64,000 nt of DNA from Muribaculaceae bacterium (GTDB lineage Bacteria; Bacteroidota; Bacteroidia; Bacteroidales; Muribaculaceae). The DNA is taken from positions 124,001 to 188,000 of the forward strand of contig JAFYYU010000004.1 in NCBI GenBank assembly GCA_017557425.1. Direction: 5' to 3'. The notes under the pieces were generated by a model. It searched no databases, was not told the DNA's origin, and saw nothing but the letters and a program-made list of their open reading frames with translations. The translations under genes were made by a program, and so were the position numbers. How positions within the stretch are numbered: position 1 is the first letter of the stretch; each line of letters opens with the position of its first letter. Positions 27,199 through 34,102 of this stretch are shown piece after piece.

Positions 27199-28338
27199 AT
27201 GGATTTTAGTTATTCAAAGACAGAACAACTGTTCCTGCAGATGGTTCGCTCCTTTGCAGAGAACGAGGTAAAGCCTCTCGCTGCCGAAGTCGATGAGCAG
27301 GAGCGCTTCCCCGTCGAGACTGTCCAGAAGATGGGCAAGCTCGGTATGATGGGTATTCCTGTTCCCAAGCAGTACGGTGGCGCTGGCGGTACCGTCCAGA
27401 TGTATATCATGGCTGTTGAGGAACTTTCGCGCGTGTGTGCTACCACAGGCGTTGTCCTCTCGGCGCACACCTCGCTGTGCATCGCTCCCATCCTGGAGAA
27501 CGGTACCGAGGAGCAGAAGATGAAATATCTGCCCAAGCTCGCTTCGGGTGAGTGGATCGGCGCCTTCGGTCTGACCGAGCCCAACGCCGGTACCGACGCT
27601 GCCATGCAGCAGACCACCGCTGTTGACGCCGGTGATCACTGGGTGTTGAACGGCTCCAAGATTTTCATCACCAACGCTTCCTATGCCAACGTGTTTATCG
27701 TTATGGCAATGACCGACAAGTCGTTGGGTACCAAGGGCATCTCGGCATTCATCGTCGAGAGGGATATGCCCGGTTTCTCCATCGGCAAGAAGGAGTTGAA
27801 GATGGGTATCCGCGGCAGCGCTACCTGTGAGCTGATTTTCGAAAACTGCATCGTGCCCAAGGAGAACCTCCTGGGCCCGCTCGGCAAGGGCTTCTCCATC
27901 GCTATGAAGACCCTGGACGGTGGCCGCATCGGTATCGCTTCCCAGGCCCTCGGCATCGCTCAGGGCGCTATGGACGAAACCGTGAAGTATACCAAGGAGC
28001 GCAAGCAGTTTGGCCGCGCTATCGCCAAGTTCCAGAACACCCAGTTCCAGATGGCTGACCTGAAGACCAAGGTCGAGGCTGCCCGTCTGCTCGTGCGCAG
28101 TGCCGCTTGGAAGAAGGACATGGGCATCCCCTACAGCGCCGATGCCGCAATGGCCAAGCTCTTTGCTGCCGAGACTGCTATGGAGGTGACTACCAAGGCC
28201 GTACAGTTCCACGGCGGCTATGGTTACACCCGTGAGTATCCTGTTGAGCGCATGATGCGTGACGCCAAGATTACCGAGATCTACGAAGGCACATCCGAGG
28301 TTCAGCGCATGGTCATCGCCGGTCATTTATTCAAATAA
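27199..28338 (+). CDS. bcd: Butyryl-CoA dehydrogenase
   Basis: FAD-dependent acyl-CoA dehydrogenase (379 residues) reducing crotonyl-CoA to butyryl-CoA with electrons from EtfAB. It has the family signatures GAFGLTEPNAGTDA and QFHGGYGYTREYPVERMMRD. The catalytic base is Glu363 in YEGTSEVQ, the position found in short-chain enzymes. As the partner of EtfAB it may bifurcate electrons from NADH to crotonyl-CoA and ferredoxin, as in anaerobes; the sequence alone does not prove this. A heptad repeat run precedes it and a hairpin-forming repeat follows. Confidence 0.95.
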   Translation: MDFSYSKTEQLFLQMVRSFAENEVKPLAAEVDEQERFPVETVQKMGKLGMMGIPVPKQYGGAGGTVQMYIMAVEELSRVCATTGVVLSAHTSLCIAPILENGTEEQKMKYLPKLASGEWIGAFGLTEPNAGTDAAMQQTTAVDAGDHWVLNGSKIFITNASYANVFIVMAMTDKSLGTKGISAFIVERDMPGFSIGKKELKMGIRGSATCELIFENCIVPKENLLGPLGKGFSIAMKTLDGGRIGIASQALGIAQGAMDETVKYTKERKQFGRAIAKFQNTQFQMADLKTKVEAARLLVRSAAWKKDMGIPYSADAAMAKLFAAETAMEVTTKAVQFHGGYGYTREYPVERMMRDAKITEIYEGTSEVQRMVIAGHLFK

Positions 28339-28340
28339 AT

Positions 28341-28448
28341 AGTTGTAAGTTTTAAGTTGTAAGTTTTAAGTATTATTACTTGAGACGACAGGTTCCAGGC
28401 AATACATATCATACTAACAACTAAGAACTAAAAACTAAAAACTAAGAA
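28341..28448. repeat. Inverted heptad-repeat element, copy A (bcd-etfB gap)
   Basis: The left arm (28341-28380) repeats AGTTGTAAGTTTTAAGT-like units. The right arm (about 28413-28448) is built of AACTAAAAACTAAGAA-like units, roughly the reverse complement of the left. The middle is about 32 nt. The same architecture occurs in the next gap at 29239-29347. It fills the whole space between stop and start, so transcripts would fold into an A/U-rich stem there. Confidence 0.65.
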
Positions 28449-28454
28449 GGAATT

Positions 28455-29237
28455 ATGAATATTATAGTTTGTGTAAAACAGGTTCCCGATACCACTGTTG
28501 TCAAGATTGACCCCGTGAAGGGTACTCTGATTCGTGAAGGCGTTCCCAGCATTATGAACCCCGATGACAAGGGCGGCCTCGAACTCGCTTTGAGACTCAA
28601 AGACCAGTTTGGTGCCAATGTCACTGTCATCTCGATGGGTCCCCCTCAGGCCGACGTGATGTTGCGTGAGGCCCTTGCTATGGGTGCCGACCGTGCTATC
28701 CTCCTGAGTGACCGCAAGTTTGCCGGTGCCGACACGCTGGCTACCTCTTATGCGCTCTCCGGCCTTTGCCGTGTTCTCGACTATGACCTCATCATCGCTG
28801 GCCGCCAGGCTATCGACGGTGACACTGCTCAGGTGGGTCCCGAGCTCGCCGAGCATCTGGGTCTGCCGCAGATCACCTATGTTGCCGATGCCAAGGTGCT
28901 TGAGAACGGCAACCTGCAGGTGGACAAGGAGAACGAGGATGGCATTCAGGTTCTTGAGGTCGAGGGCAAGTGCCTCTTGACCGTGCTCGCTTCGGCATTT
29001 GATGCCCGCTACATGAGTGTGAGCGGCATCATGGAGGCCTATGACAAGGAAGTCGAGGTCTGGAGTGCCGACAAGATCGACGTCGAGGAAGGCAAGCTGG
29101 GTCTCGCCGGCTCGCCCACCAAGGTGTTCAAGTCCTTCCCCAAGGCCATGAAGGCTCCTGGCGAGGTACACGAGGTGACTCCCGAAGAGGCTGTCGAACT
29201 GATTGTTAATCAACTCAAAGTTAAACACATTATCTAA
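28455..29237 (+). CDS. etfB: Electron transfer flavoprotein, beta subunit
   Basis: Small subunit (260 residues) of EtfAB, which carries electrons to Bcd. The N-terminus MNIIVCVKQVPDT and the GRQAIDGDTAQVGPELAE segment are typical. It lies between bcd and etfA, isolated on both sides by near-identical repeat elements of about 108 nt. A GAAGGAATT stretch precedes the ATG. Confidence 0.95.
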   Translation: MNIIVCVKQVPDTTVVKIDPVKGTLIREGVPSIMNPDDKGGLELALRLKDQFGANVTVISMGPPQADVMLREALAMGADRAILLSDRKFAGADTLATSYALSGLCRVLDYDLIIAGRQAIDGDTAQVGPELAEHLGLPQITYVADAKVLENGNLQVDKENEDGIQVLEVEGKCLLTVLASAFDARYMSVSGIMEAYDKEVEVWSADKIDVEEGKLGLAGSPTKVFKSFPKAMKAPGEVHEVTPEEAVELIVNQLKVKHII

Positions 29238-29238
29238 A

Positions 29239-29347
29239 AGTTGTAAGTTTTAAGTCGTTAGTTTTAAGTACGATTACTAACGCCCGAAAAAACTATGAGG
29301 CAAGGTATTATTACTAAAAACTAAAAACTGAGAACTAAAAACTAAGA
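29239..29347. repeat. Inverted heptad-repeat element, copy B (etfB-etfA gap)
   Basis: The left arm (29239-about 29279) is close to that of copy A (AGTTGTAAGTTTTAAGT). The right arm (about 29313-29347) has ACTAAAAACTAAAAACTGAG-type units. The central 33 nt differ from copy A. Arms conserved and centre variable suggest selection on, or duplication of, the stem. Confidence 0.65.
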
Positions 29348-29355
29348 ATCGCATT

Positions 29356-30372
29356 ATGGATAAGAAAGATTATAAAGATGTATTCGTTTTCGCTGAACAA
29401 CGCGAAGGTGTAATCCAGTCCGTTGCACTCGAACTTTTAGGTAAGGCCCGCGACCTGGCCGACGCTCTCGGTGAGAAAGTCGTTGCCATGTTGCTGGGCG
29501 AGGGCATCAAGGACCAGGCTCAGATGCTTATCGAGTATGGTGCTGACGAGGTCATCGTTGTTGACGCTCCCGAGTTGAAGGACTTCCTCAGTGAGCAGTA
29601 TTCACAGGCCGTCGGCCAGATCATCACCGAGCGCAAGCCCAACATCGTGCTCTACGGTGCCACGACCATCGGCCGTGACTTGGCTCCGCGTATCGCTTCC
29701 CGCCTCAAGACGGGTCTGACTGCCGACTGCACCAAGCTCGACATCGAGCCCGACAAGGACGAGAATCCCGAGTTCCGCATGACGCGTCCCGCCTTTGGCG
29801 GTAACCTGATGGCAACCATCATCTGCCCGAACAACCGTCCGCAGATGTCGACCGTTCGCCCCGGTGTGATGCAGAAGATGCAGCGCCAGCCCGGACGTGA
29901 GGGCATCGTGACCGAGTTCGCTCCCCAGTTCGACGCCAGCAAGTTCAAGGTAAAACTCGTCAAGACCATCAAGGCCGACAAGCAGATGGCCGACATCGCC
30001 GAGGCAAAGATCCTCGTCAGCGGTGGACGCGGTGTGCATGACAAGGAAGGCTTTGACAAGCTGCAGGCCCTCGCTGACGTTCTGGGCGGACAGGTGGCTT
30101 CGTCACGTGCTATGGTTGACAACGGCGTGATGCCGCACGAGTGCCAGGTGGGTCAGACCGGCAAGACCGTACGTCCCAACCTCTACATGGCCTGCGGTAT
30201 CAGCGGAGCCATCCAGCACTTGGCAGGTATGGAGGAGAGCGATTTCATCATCGCCATCAACAAGGACAAGTTCGCACCCATCTTCAGCGTTGCTGACCTG
30301 GGCATCGTGGGCGACCTCCACAAGATTGTCCCCATGCTCACCGAGCGCATCAAGAAAGAACTCGAAGGGTAA
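29356..30372 (+). CDS. etfA: Electron transfer flavoprotein, alpha subunit
   Basis: Large subunit (338 residues) of EtfAB. The FAD-binding C-terminal domain is clear: SGGRGVHDKEGFDKL, VGQTGKTVRPNLYMACGISG and the end signature AINKDKFAPIFSVADLGIVG. There is no extra ferredoxin domain at the N-terminus. Last gene of the operon; a terminator follows 28 nt after the stop. Confidence 0.96.
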   Translation: MDKKDYKDVFVFAEQREGVIQSVALELLGKARDLADALGEKVVAMLLGEGIKDQAQMLIEYGADEVIVVDAPELKDFLSEQYSQAVGQIITERKPNIVLYGATTIGRDLAPRIASRLKTGLTADCTKLDIEPDKDENPEFRMTRPAFGGNLMATIICPNNRPQMSTVRPGVMQKMQRQPGREGIVTEFAPQFDASKFKVKLVKTIKADKQMADIAEAKILVSGGRGVHDKEGFDKLQALADVLGGQVASSRAMVDNGVMPHECQVGQTGKTVRPNLYMACGISGAIQHLAGMEESDFIIAINKDKFAPIFSVADLGIVGDLHKIVPMLTERIKKELEG

Positions 30373-30399
30373 CCCCACTGTCAACTGACAGCAAACAAC

Positions 30400-30428
30400 A
30401 GGGCGGGCGCCATAATGGCATCCGCCCT
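30400..30428 (+). terminator. Terminator of the lysine operon
   Basis: AGGGCGG (30400-30406) pairs with CCGCCCT (30422-30428), with an inner GCC/GGC extension around ATAAT, followed by CTTATTTTAAA. It marks the end of the 15-gene operon. Confidence 0.75.
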
Positions 30429-30482
30429 CTTATTTTAAACAACTGAGCAGTCTGAACAATCTGACGGCATCCGCCCTTGTTT

Positions 30483-30555
30483 TTGCCCCACGCAAAGGCG
30501 CGAAGCCGCTATATGATACATTTAAAAACTTAGCGCCTTAGCGTCTTAGCGTGAG
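30483..30555. repeat. Imperfect palindromic REP-like element, copy 2
   Basis: The left arm CCCCACGCAAAGGCGCGAAG and the right arm CTTAGCGCCTTAGCGTCTTA share most of their sequence with the element at 2485-2573. As there, the arms are inverted and the loop is AT-rich. The region 30429-30607 otherwise holds nothing recognisable. Confidence 0.65.
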
Positions 30556-30607
30556 TTCCGAGAAGAATGTGAATGATTGGCATGGTATTTGTTGTTACAG
30601 TAGTATT

Positions 30608-30784
30608 ATGAAAAAGAAAAACCAGAAATCCCGCCTTGACGATGTAATCAAGGCCATGCGCCGTGGCAACCGTGAGGGCCAGCAAGAAGTGCTCGGGCCA
30701 GGTTTCCACTCGTCTAACCGCATCCACCGCTCCAAGAAAACCTACACCCGCAAACAAAAACACAAATCCACCCCCACTGAATAA
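30608..30784 (+). CDS. Small basic protein, unknown function
   Basis: A 58-residue, strongly basic protein (MKKKNQKSRLDDVIKAMRRG..., ending KSKKTYTRK-type and KHKSTPTE). No signal peptide or membrane segment. It resembles short Lys/Arg-rich conserved proteins of Bacteroidales with a S-K-K-x-Y-x-R-K motif near the end, whose function is unknown to me; binding to RNA or DNA is possible given the charge. The frame is open further upstream, but the ATG at 30608 is followed at once by the lysine-rich start and is preferred. A terminator hairpin begins right after the stop. Confidence 0.6.
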   Translation: MKKKNQKSRLDDVIKAMRRGNREGQQEVLGPGFHSSNRIHRSKKTYTRKQKHKSTPTE

Positions 30785-30820
30785 TGACACAGTTCCACAT
30801 TATTGTGTGGAACTGTGTCA
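30785..30820. terminator. Bidirectional terminator
   Basis: TGACACAGTTCCACA (30785-30799) pairs perfectly over 15 bp with TGTGGAACTGTGTCA (30806-30820) around a 6-nt loop, with AT-rich flanks, between the small basic gene (+) and the barrel gene (-). Confidence 0.85.
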
Positions 30821-30838
30821 GTTAGTATCTTTATTGGT

Positions 30839-31699
30839 TTACAACGATATGGCGACGCCTAGGGTCCAGGTGTTCTTGATTTCGGGGCCGAAGCCTTTTT
30901 TGAACACCTCGTTGGGGGAGAAGCGGCAGTAGATGGCCAGTCCGTCGAGGGAGAAGGCGCCTATCGCGTCAAACGTGAGCTTGTTCTGCTTGATGTTGTG
31001 ATAGGTGATGTCATAGTCGACCGAGTTGATCTTGTAGTGGGTGTTGCACTTAGCATACACGTTCCAGTTCATGCTGGCGCCCAACACGATGTGGAAATCC
31101 TTGCCCAGGTCCTGCTGGAACAGGAGCGGGAACTGGATGGCCCTCACGTTGAGGATTGAGGAGCGCTTGGCGACGTTCTCGGGATAGACGTCGGTATAGA
31201 CAACCTTGGTGCTCTCGTCCATGACAAAGCAGTTGGGGCGCTTGAGCGAAAACCGCTTGCTGTCATAGCCCACACCCAGCGAGAAGTGCTGTCCGTGCAG
31301 GGTGTTGTAGTTGATGCTGGCAATGTTGAGGATACCCCAGTTGAAACTGTTGTTGACAAGGTCATTTGAGGTCGTGAGCCCGGCACCAAAGTAGATGCCC
31401 TTGGTTTCCATGGTCCAGTGGGTCTTTTCTTTACGGCTGCTCCTGTGGAACGGCAGGTTGAGGTCCCAGTCAGCGGTCTGCGAGGTGTGGATGGTGTCGT
31501 TGGCCGAATGTTGCACCGTATAGGTGTAATTGTACTCATCGTTATCCTTGGAGCCTATGACTTTCACGAGGGTTCCAGTCGGTGTTTCGGTGATGACGAC
31601 CTGGTTGGGCTGTTGGATGACGGTTACAGTGTCGGGGTTTACAGCCTGGGCTTGTGCCACGGCAAGCGTGGCGGCAAAGATGAATAGATACTTGTTCAT
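30839..31699 (-). CDS. Outer-membrane barrel-like protein, paralogue A of the sigma locus
   Basis: A 286-residue exported protein with a signal peptide at 1-19 (ending AVAQAQA). The body looks like a beta-barrel of short aromatic strands. From about residue 95 onward it is clearly related to the protein at 33273-34040: shared segments include NYN(T/S)LHGQ..SLG.G, KRPN.(F/M)(V/L), R(S)S.LN and the C-terminus FGPEIKNTWTLGVAISL. The two paralogues enclose the DUF6108-like gene, anti-sigma and sigma genes. It is the last gene of the minus-strand run, 21 nt after its neighbour. Function unknown; a sensor or target of the envelope stress system is possible. Confidence 0.75.
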   Translation of the reverse strand: MNKYLFIFAATLAVAQAQAVNPDTVTVIQQPNQVVITETPTGTLVKVIGSKDNDEYNYTYTVQHSANDTIHTSQTADWDLNLPFHRSSRKEKTHWTMETKGIYFGAGLTTSNDLVNNSFNWGILNIASINYNTLHGQHFSLGVGYDSKRFSLKRPNCFVMDESTKVVYTDVYPENVAKRSSILNVRAIQFPLLFQQDLGKDFHIVLGASMNWNVYAKCNTHYKINSVDYDITYHNIKQNKLTFDAIGAFSLDGLAIYCRFSPNEVFKKGFGPEIKNTWTLGVAISL

Positions 31700-31720
31700 T
31701 TTTATCTTGTTTTTTAGTTG

Positions 31721-32167
31721 TTATTTCCTGATGAGTTTTTTGATGCGTTCCGAGTCGGCAGGCCCTTCCATATAGATAAGGGTGACGACGTTTTTGGGTG
31801 ATTTGCGTGCCAGATTCTGGTTGAGATAGAAAATATAGCGGTTGTCGCCCTTATTCTTCTTCATCGTGTAGAATCCGTAGTAGAGCTGCCCGTTGCGGAA
31901 CTCCACTTCCTTGTCAACGGCTTGCACACCGTCCTTCACGACCAGACTCTCGACTAGTTCGGCCTGGTTCTTGTCGGTTACGCTCAGGCTATGGTAGATG
32001 ACAAGCCCGATTTCGCGTGCCTGGTACCCGGTGACGATAATCTCGGTTGCTCCTGTGGATTTCTTGAAGCGCCCGTCAAACAGGCGGTTGATGTTCAGCC
32101 CTTTTTGGGCCATCGCCGCCATCGAGGTCAACAGGCAAGCCAGGATGATGATTGTTGTCCGTTTCAT
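31721..32167 (-). CDS. Secreted protein, DUF6108-like
   Basis: A 148-residue protein with a signal peptide (residues 1-20, ILACLLTSMAAMAQ). The mature part has a beta-strand-rich region and conserved-looking segments QAVDKEVEFRNGQLYYGFY, RYIFYLNQN and VTLIYMEG. I recall similar proteins downstream of ECF sigma factors in Bacteroides, annotated DUF6108, but the family label is from memory. It lies 12 nt after the anti-sigma gene in the same run and is likely cotranscribed. Confidence 0.65.
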   Translation of the reverse strand: MKRTTIIILACLLTSMAAMAQKGLNINRLFDGRFKKSTGATEIIVTGYQAREIGLVIYHSLSVTDKNQAELVESLVVKDGVQAVDKEVEFRNGQLYYGFYTMKKNKGDNRYIFYLNQNLARKSPKNVVTLIYMEGPADSERIKKLIRK

Positions 32168-32179
32168 ATTCAGTCGTTT

Positions 32180-32647
32180 TTATTCGTTATCGATTTCAAG
32201 CGCTTCGCCCAGGCTCGACAGTTGAGCCGTCATGCCTTGGGACGCTTCGCCAATGGTATTCAGGTCGTTTTCGATCAGCTCCATCACCTGTTCGCTGCTG
32301 TCGATGGTCTTGCCGTTGACATAGGCGATGCACATGTCAGTCGTCTGGGGCTGCTGATGCCAGATGACATAGCCGCCCACGGCAAGAATGACGGCGATAG
32401 ATGCCGCGATGCCGATGATGCGGTCGTTCATGAGCCAGCGGCTCTTGCGCTCCAGTTGGCGGCGGTGTGCGGCAAAATAGCCCATGGTAAACCGCGCCTC
32501 GTCGATGGTCTCGCTCTGCCAGGGGCAGTCGGCAAGGCACTGCCTCAACGCTTGTTCCTCCTGGACGCTGGTCTCACCCTCAAAATAGCGGCTGATGAGC
32601 TCCTCCAGCTGGGCCTGGGTAGTGATATGTGCTGATTTGTACTTCAT
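32180..32647 (-). CDS. Probable anti-sigma factor (single transmembrane helix)
   Basis: A 155-residue protein. The N-terminal cytoplasmic part (1-75) is helical with an ELISRYFEGETSVQEEQAL zinc-less anti-sigma-like start. One membrane helix lies at about 76-95 (IIGIAASIAVILAVGGYVIW). The C-terminal 55 residues would be periplasmic. Its start overlaps the sigma gene's stop by 4 nt (ATGA), the usual coupling of ECF sigma and anti-sigma genes. The assignment rests on context and topology rather than a strong motif. Confidence 0.75.
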   Translation of the reverse strand: MKYKSAHITTQAQLEELISRYFEGETSVQEEQALRQCLADCPWQSETIDEARFTMGYFAAHRRQLERKSRWLMNDRIIGIAASIAVILAVGGYVIWHQQPQTTDMCIAYVNGKTIDSSEQVMELIENDLNTIGEASQGMTAQLSSLGEALEIDNE

Positions 32648-33147
32648 TTCATCTCCTTTCTTGTCAGATAGATTTCGCGTACCCGCTTGCGGGCTCTGCT
32701 CAGTTCCACACGCACGGTACTTGGCTTCATGTCCAGCCGTGCGGCGATTTCTTCAAATTCCAACTCCTGCATCTCGCGCATGTCGATGATGGCACGCTGG
32801 TTGGCCGATAATTCAGTGTCGATGATGTGCCGCACTTGCAGATATGTCAGGGAGCGCTCATCATCAAAGGGCTCTTCGACGGCGGCAGCGGCTTGCTCGA
32901 TAGGTACATCGGCATGTTGGTGATTATGGCGGACCATATCGATGCTCGTGTTGCGCACGGTGGTCATTCCGGCTCCTTGTGCGTGGCTGGTGCACTCGTA
33001 GCGGTCGCGCTGCTGCCACAGTTTGACGAAAGCGTCTTGGACGGCATCGGCGGCATCGTCACGGTTGCCCGTGATGCGTTCGGCCAGCGAGAGCATCTGC
33101 TCCCGAAGCGTGGAAAATGCCATAGTGATGCGGTCAGGTTGTTTCAT
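32644..33147 (-). CDS. ECF-type RNA polymerase sigma factor
   Basis: A 167-residue sigma-70-family regulator. Region 2 is seen in DAADAVQDAFVKLWQQRD; region 4 helix-turn-helix in LEFEEIAARLDMKPSTVRVELSRARKRVRE near the end. It should direct RNA polymerase to envelope-related genes, probably including its own cluster. The frame opens with TTG at 33153; the ATG at 33147 is preferred. The downstream anti-sigma gene overlaps it. A promoter for this run could not be identified; ECF-type promoters need not match the housekeeping consensus. Confidence 0.9.
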   Translation of the reverse strand: MKQPDRITMAFSTLREQMLSLAERITGNRDDAADAVQDAFVKLWQQRDRYECTSHAQGAGMTTVRNTSIDMVRHNHQHADVPIEQAAAAVEEPFDDERSLTYLQVRHIIDTELSANQRAIIDMREMQELEFEEIAARLDMKPSTVRVELSRARKRVREIYLTRKEMK

Positions 33148-33272
33148 TACCAATCAAGATGCCTTCTGTCTAATAGACGCAGAGTTGCAGTTTTTGTTAC
33201 ATATTTTGCGAAAAAAAACCGGAAACCCCGGTAAGAAACAGGATTTCCAGTTGATATGGAATGAGTGTTTGA

Positions 33273-34040
33273 TTACAAACCAATAATCAGACCCAGGGTC
33301 CAGGTCTCTTTGATCTCGGGGCCATAGCCTTCCTTGAAGAACTTGCCGGGGCTGTAGCGGCAGTAGATACCGAACTCGTTCCAGCTGAGGGCGCCCATGA
33401 AGTCAAAGTTGATCTTCTCCTGGTTCAGGCCCTTGTACTTGGTGTCATGCTCCACCTTGTTCAGCTCATAGTGGTTGTCAACACGGGCATAGGTGTTCCA
33501 GTTCAGGATACCGGCCACGGTGAAGTCGAGCTTCTTGACAATCTTCTGTGTGAACATCAGGGGGAACTGTACGGTCCACATGTTCAGGTTCGACGAGCGG
33601 TCCTTGATCTCCTCGGTGTTGAGCGAGGGATAGGCAGTGGGCACGACAACGTCGTTTTGGCGAACCAGCATATTGGGGCGCTTGATGCTGTAGGAGCGGT
33701 GGTGGATACCGGCACCCAGGCTCAGGTTCTGGCCGTGCAGGCTGTTGTAGTTTACGGCGAAGATATTAAGCAGACCGACCTCAAAGGTGTTGTTGATCAG
33801 GTCCCAGTTGTGCTTCACGCCCATACCAGTATAGAAACCGCTGGTGGTAATGGACCAGTGGCGGGTGCGGTCTTCATCGTCCTTGAAGGGATTATCATAG
33901 ATAGAACCCTCAGAATCGTCGGCAGCTGCAATTGCAGTAGCCTCGGCATTTTCGGGATTGTTAACAGCAGCATCGGTGGTGGCTGCATTCATCTGTGCCA
34001 TAGCAACCATGGCAACAATCATCAAAGCAATCTTTTTCAT
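33273..34040 (-). CDS. Outer-membrane barrel-like protein, paralogue B of the sigma locus
   Basis: A 255-residue exported protein with a signal peptide (KKIALMIVAMVAMAQMNA), a short Ala/acidic linker, then a barrel-like body related to the 30839-31699 protein (GYGPEIKETWTLGLIIGL at the end). The frame is open upstream to 34073, but a -33/-7 promoter at 34071-34102 and the signal peptide point to the ATG at 34040. Thus it has its own housekeeping promoter, upstream of the sigma gene. Function unknown. Confidence 0.75.
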   Translation of the reverse strand: MKKIALMIVAMVAMAQMNAATTDAAVNNPENAEATAIAAADDSEGSIYDNPFKDDEDRTRHWSITTSGFYTGMGVKHNWDLINNTFEVGLLNIFAVNYNSLHGQNLSLGAGIHHRSYSIKRPNMLVRQNDVVVPTAYPSLNTEEIKDRSSNLNMWTVQFPLMFTQKIVKKLDFTVAGILNWNTYARVDNHYELNKVEHDTKYKGLNQEKINFDFMGALSWNEFGIYCRYSPGKFFKEGYGPEIKETWTLGLIIGL

Positions 34041-34070
34041 ATTCAATGTATAAATCGTAAAAATCGGGCG

Positions 34071-34102
34071 CAAAATTAGTCTATCTTTTTGAATTGACCA
34101 AA
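34071..34102 (-). promoter_or_regulatory. Promoter of paralogue B
   Basis: On the minus strand, TTTG (34099-34102), 20 nt, TAATTTTG (34071-34078). The start of transcription near 34064 gives a leader of about 24 nt and supports the start codon at 34040. Confidence 0.65.

Noticed and set aside
27214..28326. 370-codon open frame antisense to bcd
   Set aside because: The plus-strand frame is an intact acyl-CoA dehydrogenase with catalytic Glu363; the antisense frame is a codon-bias artefact of high third-position G+C.
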